37,471 bases of DNA from CAZVCJ01 sp964625745 (lineage in GTDB: Bacteria > Chloroflexota > Anaerolineae > VGOG01). Position numbers and translations under genes: made by a program. The DNA lies in the NCBI GenBank assembly GCA_964625745.1, contig CAZVCJ010000017.1, positions 1 to 37,471 of the forward strand. The letters run 5' to 3'. This document shows, one piece after another, positions 1 to 6,615 of the stretch. A model generated the notes under the pieces. That model made no database searches. It had not been told where the DNA came from and was given only the letters and a program-made list of their open reading frames with translations. Position 1 is the stretch's first letter. Each line of letters opens with the position of its first letter.

Positions 1-106
1 CAGCCCCCTCCTCGCTGAGCCTCAGCAACGGGAAAAGCAGCTCGACGTCCTCGAACTCATGGGCCACGATGATGGCCACCTTCTTGCCAGATAGTTTTCC
101 AGCCAT
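1..106 (-). CDS. DJ-1/PfpI family protein, N-terminal part only
   Basis: Only the first 35 codons lie in the window; the gene runs off the left edge. The visible protein begins MAGKLSGKKVAIIVAHEFED and continues VELLFPLLRLSEEGA, which matches the first beta strand and following helix of the DJ-1/PfpI (type 1 glutamine amidotransferase-like) fold, including the acidic residue region after the first strand. Members act as proteases, glyoxalase/deglycase-like enzymes or stress chaperones; the nucleophile-elbow Cys is outside the window, so the function cannot be narrowed. ATG at 106 is preferred over ATG at 112 because GGAGG lies six bases upstream of it and would touch the earlier one. It follows the HIT gene in the same direction after about 160 bp. 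Confidence 0.75.
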   Translation of the reverse strand, partial: MAGKLSGKKVAIIVAHEFEDVELLFPLLRLSEEGA

Positions 107-177
107 TTGCATCCTCCATTTCCTTTTTGGGCCTGCCTATCAGCCGTTTGGCAGGTTCTAATCATCCCCCACGCTTT

Positions 178-237
178 GGGCGAACAAATCGCAGTGCATG
201 GCTTCGAGCGAACGGCTCGCAGAGCGACTTGTTGGGC
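178..237 (-). repeat. attC-like imperfect inverted repeat
   Basis: Downstream of the HIT gene, the minus strand shows GCCCAACAAGTCGC at one end and GCGATTTGTTCGCC at the other, about 60 bases apart. The arms AACAAGTCGC and AACAAATCGC (read as complements) differ at one base. GCCCAAC fits the RYYYAAC core of an integron attC site, but the opposite end reads GTTCGCC rather than GTTRRRY, so it is only attC-like. It may be a decayed recombination site or a simple transcriptional hairpin. Confidence 0.3.
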
Positions 238-265
238 GGGACTTACCCCTGACTTGACGTGGACA

Positions 266-712
266 TTACAAACGCCATTGGATGGCTTTCGCTATTTGCC
301 GCATTAGCTCCTTATCTCGATCCGCATCGAACTTGATCGAGAGTCTATACTCTCTGTCATAATACCATACCGGCCCCTTGCGTAATTCTTCAGGCTCGGT
401 CATATAGCGAGGAAAAACATGCACATGCAGAGCCGCCTCAGTGTTACCCAGGATCTCGTAATTTATCCGATAGGCCCCTGTGACTTCCAATAGTGCATCC
501 CCAAGAATCACCATGTCTTGCAGAAACCGCATACGCCGTTCTTCATCAAGAGAGTTTAAATCTGACACCACGGGATCAGCCAGAAGTAACGAATAGCCGC
601 GAAGAAATTGAACATCACCCAGAACTACCCACCCCGATGGGACGCGACTGATGACCGTTGGATTTGTTCCTGCTCTCGCCGCTTCAACACGCTGATGTAT
701 TAGTGTTGTCAT
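266..712 (-). CDS. HIT-family (histidine triad) protein
   Basis: A 148-residue protein with a single HIT-like fold. The C-terminal half carries NTEAALHVHVFPRY (residues 90-103), the histidine-triad strand. Compared with the usual HxHxHxx, the first His is replaced by Ala94, while H96 and H98 (H98 aligning with the last His of the triad) remain. HIT proteins hydrolyse or transfer nucleotidyl groups; with the altered triad the substrate cannot be told. The start ATG at 712 has AAAGGATG eight bases upstream. It lies between the DUF4870-like gene and the DJ-1/PfpI gene, all on the minus strand, possibly as one transcript, but the gap to the DJ-1 gene is 159 bp and contains an attC-like hairpin. 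Confidence 0.75.
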   Translation of the reverse strand: MTTLIHQRVEAARAGTNPTVISRVPSGWVVLGDVQFLRGYSLLLADPVVSDLNSLDEERRMRFLQDMVILGDALLEVTGAYRINYEILGNTEAALHVHVFPRYMTEPEELRKGPVWYYDREYRLSIKFDADRDKELMRQIAKAIQWRL

Positions 713-749
713 CTAGAAAGCATCCTTTCTGATCTCGCTGTTGGGCATT

Positions 750-1136
750 TCATTGTCCCTGAGGTTTATCTTGAGGGAGCTTTCCAATGGGAATCCGTTC
801 CGCCCATCCTCCCACCACGGGGACAGGCTTCATTTTTGCCTGTAACGCATACACCATGCCGATGACCCAGGTTGCGGCCAGGAAGATGTATGCGAGTATA
901 ACCAGGGCAAATAGAGCAACCGAAATGATGGGGCCAGCCAAAGGAAGCCAGGAGACGATCCAGGCGAAAAGTGCCCAGACCGCCGGTGCGCCTACGGCGG
1001 TCATCGTGAGCATCATGGACTGTTTGGCGTGGTATACGGCGAACTCGTCCTTCCTCCGAAAGAGAAGCACGTAAAGCCAACCAACGATAGGAAGGAGATA
1101 GGCCAGAAAGGCCGCATTTCTACCAGGCTTGCTCAC
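750..1136 (-). CDS. Small DUF4870/Tic20-like membrane protein
   Basis: A 128-residue integral membrane protein. From the GTG start it reads VSKPGRNAAFLAYLLPIVGW, then a charged segment (RRKDEFAVYHAKQS) and two long hydrophobic stretches (residues roughly 45-75 and 78-100). The pattern of a first helix ending in GW, a loop with F/YHAKQ, and two further helices is typical of DUF4870/Tic20-like proteins, which have no firmly established role. An ATG further upstream at 1181 is possible, but it would overlap the cytochrome gene's stop, whereas GTG at 1136 has GGAGG six bases upstream. It follows the multiheme gene by about 34 bp and is likely co-transcribed with it. Confidence 0.7.
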   Translation of the reverse strand: MSKPGRNAAFLAYLLPIVGWLYVLLFRRKDEFAVYHAKQSMMLTMTAVGAPAVWALFAWIVSWLPLAGPIISVALFALVILAYIFLAATWVIGMVYALQAKMKPVPVVGGWAERIPIGKLPQDKPQGQ

Positions 1137-1170
1137 ATTCAGCCTCCAGTTCCTTGGGAATTCGACTCGT

Positions 1171-3015
1171 CTAGGGAACACCCACCACGATGGTCTCTTC
1201 CTCCATCACGATGTCGGGATCATCCCACCCTTTCTGCTCCATCAACTCCTGGAAGGCCCTGCGGAAGACAAGGCGCGCCTCGACGGTGACGGAACCCTCG
1301 GCGGGCGCTGCAAAGGCATATTGGCTGACGTCCGTCGCAAAGGCCGGGAGGCGCGTGTCCTCCACCAGGCTGATATCCCGCCAGTAGGCTGCCGTCGGCG
1401 ACTCTCCGGTCCACTCATCCTCCAGGATCTTGGCGTAGTACTGCCCCGACTGCCCGGCGTAGTTGCCGGTCCAATCGGGCAGCACCGGGCCATCACGCAA
1501 CGGCAGCAGATTGCCGTCGGTGTCGGTGGCCTGCACCACCAGGATCATCTGGCGCAGCGGCACGCCGGTGGGAACGTGGTGGCCGGTTTTGTCGTTGGTG
1601 ATGCTCACCTCCACCAGCACCTCCTGCCCCTTCAACCGAGCCGACTTCGGCGAGCTCAGTCGAGCCGTGGTGGTCATGGTGACGGAGTTTTGCAACAGCG
1701 TCTCGTCACTCGCTCCAGCCATATAGTGGTCGTGGATGCGGTCGGGATCGCGATGCAGCCCGCCCAACGCAGGGTAGACAAAATAGTCGTAGTCAACCGT
1801 GGGCATGTGGCAATCCTGGCAGGTCTGGCCGGTTTCCGGGTCGCTGTAGGGGCTCTCCAACCACTCCCCGTAGGAGTTGTAGATCACGACGCCCCCAGCC
1901 ACGTCATAAGTGCCCGCCACGCCTCCAAAGACGCCGTAGTGGCAGGGGGCACAAAAGGCGCTCTCCTCCTCTAGCGGCAGATAAGTCACCCGCCGGGCCA
2001 CGTCGTCAAAGGTGCCGAAGAAGAGCTGCTGCTCTTCAGGGGGACGATACAATCGCATGGAGGAGATGCCCGGCCTGGCAGCATAGGGCAACCCCGTGTC
2101 GGGGTCGAGTATCACGTCACCGATCTTGTGGCAGAAGTCGCAGCCCACCCCATCGGCGGCGTCGCCGGTCAGATCGAGAGGGCTGACGCCATACTGGTCT
2201 AAGGGCAAAGCAAGCGAATCGGGCACAGATTGCGATAGCTGCCCCGTCAGCTCGGTGTGGCAGCCTGACCATCCGCAGGTGTTGCCTGGCTCCATATTGG
2301 ATGCCAATGGGGTATGGCAAGCAGCGCAATTGCCCGTCCTATCGGGAAAGTCGGCCTTGTAGCCAGGGCCGTAGTATGGCTGAGAAGGATCGGGGGATAG
2401 AGCACCACCGGCCCCATATTGGGTGCGCGGGCTCTTATTACCCTGCACATCGGTGCCCTGGTACATGGTCAGAAAACGGGGGTTGGTGGCGGATTGGGAG
2501 TGGGCGTCGGCTCTCCACTCGGTATAGGCGGTGTGGCACGGGGCGCAACTGGCGGAGCCCTTGACACCCTCGTATGAGAACCATTCGTAATCGAGGTTGT
2601 CGGTGGTGTAAAGGGGTTTGAGGGTAATGGTAACAGGCTCCAGGCCAGGGGTGGCGCTGGTCCAGCCGATGTTGTAACCCTCGGCCCAGGCGGTGATGTT
2701 CACCGGCACACCAGCGGCGAGGCGTCTAAGAGTGAAGGAGCCATCGGCGGCGGTGGTCGTTTGGTTGTCAGTGAGCTGCACGCGCACGGCGGCCCCGGCC
2801 ACTGGCCCCTCGGCGTCGCACACCACACCGGACACCACCCCCGGTGGGAGCCTGGGCTTCGGCGTAGGTGTTACACCGACAGGAGAAGATAACGGGGGTG
2901 CGGCGTACCCTTCAATCACCCCGGCTACGCACAGTGCAGATACCAGGACGACAAGCAAAGCAGGAATCAAAAACCGTTTCAAAACTGGCCTCCTTTTTTC
3001 GATGGACTCGCTCAC
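1171..3015 (-). CDS. Exported multiheme c-type cytochrome with carboxypeptidase-regulatory-like domain
   Basis: About 614 residues. An N-terminal signal/anchor (KRFLIPALLVVLVSALCVAG) is followed by a Pro/Thr linker and a carboxypeptidase-regulatory-like beta domain (GVVSGVVCDAEGPVAGAAV onward, residues about 60-135). Heme-attachment motifs follow: CAPCH (157-161), CAACH (230-234), CGWSGCH (247-253, an unusual CX4CH), CDFCH (292-296), CAPCH (355-359) and CQDCH (399-403). Distal His-rich segments (HDHY, DKTGHHVPTG) could supply axial ligands. This resembles cytochrome c554-type multiheme proteins and suggests extracytoplasmic electron transfer; partners are unknown. GTG at 3015 is two bases after the oppF stop with GGAGG six bases upstream. 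A TTG at 2982 with AAAGGAGG six bases upstream is an equally credible start just before the signal peptide. Confidence 0.85.
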   Translation of the reverse strand: MSESIEKRRPVLKRFLIPALLVVLVSALCVAGVIEGYAAPPLSSPVGVTPTPKPRLPPGVVSGVVCDAEGPVAGAAVRVQLTDNQTTTAADGSFTLRRLAAGVPVNITAWAEGYNIGWTSATPGLEPVTITLKPLYTTDNLDYEWFSYEGVKGSASCAPCHTAYTEWRADAHSQSATNPRFLTMYQGTDVQGNKSPRTQYGAGGALSPDPSQPYYGPGYKADFPDRTGNCAACHTPLASNMEPGNTCGWSGCHTELTGQLSQSVPDSLALPLDQYGVSPLDLTGDAADGVGCDFCHKIGDVILDPDTGLPYAARPGISSMRLYRPPEEQQLFFGTFDDVARRVTYLPLEEESAFCAPCHYGVFGGVAGTYDVAGGVVIYNSYGEWLESPYSDPETGQTCQDCHMPTVDYDYFVYPALGGLHRDPDRIHDHYMAGASDETLLQNSVTMTTTARLSSPKSARLKGQEVLVEVSITNDKTGHHVPTGVPLRQMILVVQATDTDGNLLPLRDGPVLPDWTGNYAGQSGQYYAKILEDEWTGESPTAAYWRDISLVEDTRLPAFATDVSQYAFAAPAEGSVTVEARLVFRRAFQELMEQKGWDDPDIVMEEETIVVGVP

Positions 3016-3017
3016 GT

Positions 3018-4037
3018 TCAGCCTCCAATCCCCAGTAGACTCAACTCTGCGGCAAAGTGACAACTGACGTAGTGATCGGGTTCGGCCTCAATCAGTTGCG
3101 GCTCCTCTTGGCTGCAAACATTCTCAGCGTAGCGGCATCGAGGGTGGAATATACAGCCCGCAGGTGGATACGTGGGGCTGGCAACTTCGCCCTCCAAGAT
3201 AATCCGATGGAGGCGAATGTCCGGGTCCGCCGGCGGGACAGCGGAAATCAGGGCTTCGGCATAAGGGTGCAGGGGATGCCTGAGCACTTCCTCTGTTTCC
3301 GCCATTTCGATGATCTTGCCGACGTACATCACGGCGATGCGATTGGACACGTGCTCCACTACGGACAGATCGTGGGCGATGAATAGCAGGGTGAGCCCCA
3401 GCCTTTCCTGCAACTCCTGCAAGAGATTTAGCACCTGAGCCTGGATGGACACGTCCAGGGCGGATACCGGCTCGTCGGCGATGATGAGGCGGGGGCTGAG
3501 CGAAAGGGTTCGAGCCAGGCCGATTCTCTGCCGCTGCCCGCCAGAGAACTCGTGGGGATAACGGCGCATATATGCGGGGTCAAGTCCTACCGCCCTCATC
3601 AACTCCGCCACTCTGTCTTCCATTTCTTTCCCCCTGGCGACCCCGTGGATGGCGAGCGGCTCGCCAATGATGTCCTTGACCGTCAGCCGGGGATTGAGAG
3701 AGCTGAAAGGATCCTGGAAGATCATGCGCATCTCCCGGCGCAGCGGCTTCATCTCTTTCTGGTTGAGGTGAGATATCTCCACCCGCTCTCCGTTCCCCTT
3801 ACGGTACCAGATCTCTCCAGCAGTGGGATCGTAGAGGCGCAGGATCGTCCGTCCCGTCGTGGTTTTGCCACAGCCACTTTCCCCCACCAGGCCCAGGACC
3901 TCGTTCTCGCGGATGAAAAAGCTCACCCCATCCACTGCCCTCACGTAGCCCACCATTCTCTGGAGGAAACCCGTGTGGATGGGAAAATACTGCTTGAGAT
4001 CTTTGACCTCGAGGATGATGTTGTCGTTGGCATCCAT
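3018..4037 (-). CDS. oppF: Opp/Dpp-type ABC transporter ATP-binding protein (OppF-like)
   Basis: A 339-residue ABC ATPase that energises import through the neighbouring permeases. Visible motifs are Walker A GESGCGKT (residues 52-59), Q-loop MIFQDPFSSLNPR, signature FSGGQRQR, Walker B LIIADEP and H-loop IAHDLSVVEHV. The C-terminal oligopeptide extension has spaced cysteines (GCIFHPRC, then ENVCSQEEP and a final SCHFA), the pattern linked to a 4Fe-4S site in DppD/OppD-type ATPases. It is the last Opp gene, 19 bp after oppC; its stop is two bases before the likely cytochrome start, so translation may be coupled. OppF is preferred over OppD because a second ATPase with the OppD position and style lies at 9010-10011. 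Confidence 0.92.
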   Translation of the reverse strand: MDANDNIILEVKDLKQYFPIHTGFLQRMVGYVRAVDGVSFFIRENEVLGLVGESGCGKTTTGRTILRLYDPTAGEIWYRKGNGERVEISHLNQKEMKPLRREMRMIFQDPFSSLNPRLTVKDIIGEPLAIHGVARGKEMEDRVAELMRAVGLDPAYMRRYPHEFSGGQRQRIGLARTLSLSPRLIIADEPVSALDVSIQAQVLNLLQELQERLGLTLLFIAHDLSVVEHVSNRIAVMYVGKIIEMAETEEVLRHPLHPYAEALISAVPPADPDIRLHRIILEGEVASPTYPPAGCIFHPRCRYAENVCSQEEPQLIEAEPDHYVSCHFAAELSLLGIGG

Positions 4038-4056
4038 TTTGTAGCCTTTGTTCTAC

Positions 4057-5193
4057 TTATACGATGGAATACGGGTCAGCCGCGTCTCGCAGTCCATCGC
4101 CCAAAAAGTTGAAGCCCAACACCGCGACAATGATCAAGATAACGGGACTCATGATCCAGGGGTGAGAGCCCAGGGTCTGCAGGTTCTGGGCATCGTGCAT
4201 GAGAAGCCCCCAGCTCGTCAGAGGTGCCTGGATGCCAATGCCCAGGAAACTGAGGAAAGCTTCCGCCAGGATAATGTCCGGAATGGTCAGGGTCAAAACG
4301 ACGATAATGTGACTCAAGGAGTTGGGGTACAGGTGACGAAAGATGATGCGTGCGTCGGAGGCCCCCATCTCCTTGGCGGCCAGGATAAAGTCTGTCTCCC
4401 GAAAGGCCATCACCTTGCCGCGAACCTCCCGGGCGAGCACGGTCCAGCCCAGCAGGGCGAAAATGAAGGCCATGATGACAAAAACCCTGAACGAGTCCCA
4501 CGTGCGAGGGATGATGGCTGCCAGAGCCATCCACAGAGGCAACTGGGGAAAGGACTGGACGAACTCGACAAAGCGCTGCAACACATTGTCAATCCCACCG
4601 CCATAATAACCGGATACGACGCCCAGAACAGAGCCTACAGCGACGCTGATAAAAGTGGCAAACAAGCTCAAGGTCAGGGAGATGCGTCCCGCGCGACAGG
4701 CCCTGCCCCATAGATCCCGACCGAACTTGTCGGTCCCGAGGAGATAAACGGTGCCTCCCTCCTCCACGCCGTAAAGGTGCCAGCGGGAGGGGATAATACC
4801 CAGCAGCTTGTACTCCCAGCTCCTGACGAAAAACCTGAGATGGTAACGCTGGCTCTGGTCCTCCGTCCACTGGGGTGCAAAGGTCGTGGGGTCAAGCTCG
4901 ACCACCTGCAAGTAGGTGAAGGGTCGCAGGTGAAACTTGCCTTCGCTATCTACGAAGTGGACCCGTTGGGGAGGCGTAAAACTGGCCGGCATGTCCAGTT
5001 TCAGGGGGTCGGTGGGGGAGAAAAAGTCCGAAAAGAACGCCAGGATGACCAGCATGAGGAGCATTAAGCCGCCGATGATGGCCGGCTTGCTCTTTTTGAA
5101 CCTTTGCCAAACGAGCTGAAAATAGCTCTCGTGCAGCTCTTTTTCTTCCAGGACAGCGGACGCTGCGGGCTCGATGAGATCCGTTTGATTCAT
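4057..5193 (-). CDS. oppC: Opp/Dpp-type ABC transporter permease (OppC-like)
   Basis: 378 residues. After a cytoplasmic tail comes the OppC N-terminal helix (RFKKSKPAIIGGLMLLMLVILAF), a long periplasmic segment of about 100 residues (PTDPLKLDMPASFTPPQRVH onward) that lengthens the protein beyond the usual 290-320, then GTDKFGRDLWGRACRAGRIS, a hallmark of OppC/DppC. The permease domain contains the EAA-type loop (AAKEMGASDARIIFRHLYPN) that docks on the ATPases. It ends close to oppF and begins 38 bp after oppB, in a single minus-strand operon. The extended periplasmic loop is the only oddity. Confidence 0.92.
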   Translation of the reverse strand: MNQTDLIEPAASAVLEEKELHESYFQLVWQRFKKSKPAIIGGLMLLMLVILAFFSDFFSPTDPLKLDMPASFTPPQRVHFVDSEGKFHLRPFTYLQVVELDPTTFAPQWTEDQSQRYHLRFFVRSWEYKLLGIIPSRWHLYGVEEGGTVYLLGTDKFGRDLWGRACRAGRISLTLSLFATFISVAVGSVLGVVSGYYGGGIDNVLQRFVEFVQSFPQLPLWMALAAIIPRTWDSFRVFVIMAFIFALLGWTVLAREVRGKVMAFRETDFILAAKEMGASDARIIFRHLYPNSLSHIIVVLTLTIPDIILAEAFLSFLGIGIQAPLTSWGLLMHDAQNLQTLGSHPWIMSPVILIIVAVLGFNFLGDGLRDAADPYSIV

Positions 5194-5231
5194 GTCTCAA
5201 CTCCCAAAACGGTCAGGAATTCGGGCGTGCG

Positions 5232-6230
5232 CTAGGCGTATCGGATGCGCGGGTCCAGTATGGCCAAAAAGACATCGGCCAGGATATTGCCTACCACCAG
5301 CATCACGCTGTACATCAGCAGGATACCGCCCGTGATATAGATGTCCTGATTGATCAGCGAATCGTAGAACATGGGGCTGATGGTTGGGATGCTCATCACG
5401 ATGGCTGCCTGTAGCTCGCCTTGCACCATGTAGGGCAGCACCATACCCTGGTACATAATGATCGGGTGCAGGGCGTTGGGGACGGCGTGTTTGTACATCA
5501 CCTTTGTTTCAGTTAGTCCTTTCGAGCGCGCGGTCGTCACGTACTGCGCGTTCAACACGTCCAAGAGGTTCCCCCGCATGACGCGCATGTTGCGGGCCAC
5601 TCCGCCCAGGCCGGCGATGAGGATCACCGGCCAGATGTGCTTGATAAAGTCCAGCAGCTTGGGCCAGGACCACGGGGCGAGCACGTATTGTGGGGAAAAG
5701 AAGGAACTGACATGTTGCTGCTTGAACACAAAAACGAGGAGGTATATCATGACGAGCGCGACCCAAAAGCGGGGCAACGAGGTAAAGATAAAGGCCACGA
5801 ACGCGGCAACGTTGTCACTCAGACTATACTGGCGGGGTGCGATATAGATGCCGACGACGACGCCGACCAGGGTCGAAGTGGCGTGGGCCAGCAAAGCCAG
5901 CAGGATGGTGCGCGGCAAGCGCTCTCTGATCAGCACCCCCACGTCCCTCCCATAGGCCATAGAAAAGCCAAAGTTTCCCTCGGTCACGATGCCTTTGATC
6001 CAGTTGACGTACTGGATAAATATGGGCTTGTCCAGGCCATATCTTTCCCGGAAAACATCCGCCACTGCTTCAGCCTCGGACGCTGACATACCGGCCTGAT
6101 TGATGAGCCGCTGCTTGTACACGGTGGCAAAGTCGCCGGGCGGCAGTTGGATGACGACAAAGGAGACCAGGCTGATCCCGACCAGCACCACCACGGCGAA
6201 CAATAGTCTACGCAAGATGTAGTTGATCAT
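5232..6230 (-). CDS. oppB: Opp/Dpp-type ABC transporter permease (OppB-like)
   Basis: 332 residues, close to the family norm. It opens with MINYILRRLLFAVVVLVGIS, the typical OppB first helix with the RR motif, followed by VVIQLPPGDFA and a periplasmic region with RYGLDKPIFIQY. The permease core has several helices and the EAA loop (TTARSKGLTETKVMYKHAVPNA), and it ends LDPRIRYA, a conserved OppB C-terminus. It pairs with OppC to form the membrane channel. Unlike the other operon joints, it is separated from the upstream substrate-binding gene by 385 bp that hold a repeat cluster and a hairpin, so its expression relative to the binding protein may be reduced. Confidence 0.93.
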   Translation of the reverse strand: MINYILRRLLFAVVVLVGISLVSFVVIQLPPGDFATVYKQRLINQAGMSASEAEAVADVFRERYGLDKPIFIQYVNWIKGIVTEGNFGFSMAYGRDVGVLIRERLPRTILLALLAHATSTLVGVVVGIYIAPRQYSLSDNVAAFVAFIFTSLPRFWVALVMIYLLVFVFKQQHVSSFFSPQYVLAPWSWPKLLDFIKHIWPVILIAGLGGVARNMRVMRGNLLDVLNAQYVTTARSKGLTETKVMYKHAVPNALHPIIMYQGMVLPYMVQGELQAAIVMSIPTISPMFYDSLINQDIYITGGILLMYSVMLVVGNILADVFLAILDPRIRYA

Positions 6231-6285
6231 AGGCTAATCCTCAGTGATTGCGAGAAAAGACAGCAGCAGGTGCTTTCCCTGTGAA

Positions 6286-6562
6286 GTGTCATTGCGAGGA
6301 GCGAAGCGACGAAGCAATCTCCAGCCAGCGCCGGAGGGGATTGCTTCGCTCCCTACGGTCGCTACTAAGAAACAAACCGTCGTATGCAAAACCCGGGGAG
6401 CGAACGCCGGTTGAGTAGCAGAGCGTATCGAAACCAAGTGAGCGGCTCTACCGACAACCCGCTTGGCCTCGATACGTCGCTTCACTCCTACTCGGCCGGC
6501 GCTGACGGGTTTCTTTCACAATGAGTAGCGCGAACGCGCTATGGAGCAGCTCGCAATGACAC
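6286..6562. repeat. Repeat cluster bounded by 13-bp inverted ends, inside the opp operon
   Basis: GTGTCATTGCGAG at 6286-6298 is repeated in perfect inverse at 6550-6562. Inside are a hairpin (GAAGCAATC 6311-6319 against GATTGCTTC 6339-6347, flanked by GGAGCGAAGC/GCTTCGCTCC), a GGTTGAGTAG...CGTATCGAAACC unit at 6409-6438 that recurs inverted at 8985-9015, and a decayed version at about 6470-6495. The outer sequence is the kind of REP-like repeat that translates as FAPRNDT. No gene is seen in this stretch. It fills most of the gap between the binding-protein gene and oppB and may be a MITE or a pile-up of small dispersed repeats. Confidence 0.7.
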
Positions 6563-6564
6563 AG

Positions 6565-6598
6565 CAACAGGAGGAGGAGAGATCTCCTCCTCCTGCTG
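6565..6598. terminator. Long hairpin just after the substrate-binding gene
   Basis: A 12-bp perfect stem (AGGAGGAGGAGA against TCTCCTCCTCCT) with a two-base loop, extended by a few more pairs with one mismatch. It lies about 18 bases beyond the stop of the binding-protein gene on the minus strand and has no U-tract. It fits a partial terminator or an mRNA-stabilising hairpin that would keep binding-protein transcript above permease transcript, as is common in Opp operons. That role is inferred. Confidence 0.55.
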
Positions 6599-6615
6599 TT
6601 CTCTGCTGGCCCGTG

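Noticed and set aside
1636..1662. CTTCGGCGAGCTCAGTCGAGC in the cytochrome gene as another copy of the dispersed repeat
   Set aside because: The match to the repeat consensus is too weak and the encoded residues could be native; alignment with homologues would be needed.
6234..6485. Minus-strand 83-codon ORF upstream of oppB
   Set aside because: It consists of translated REP-like repeat sequence (RLLRRFAPRNDT), a known pattern of repeats rather than a protein gene.
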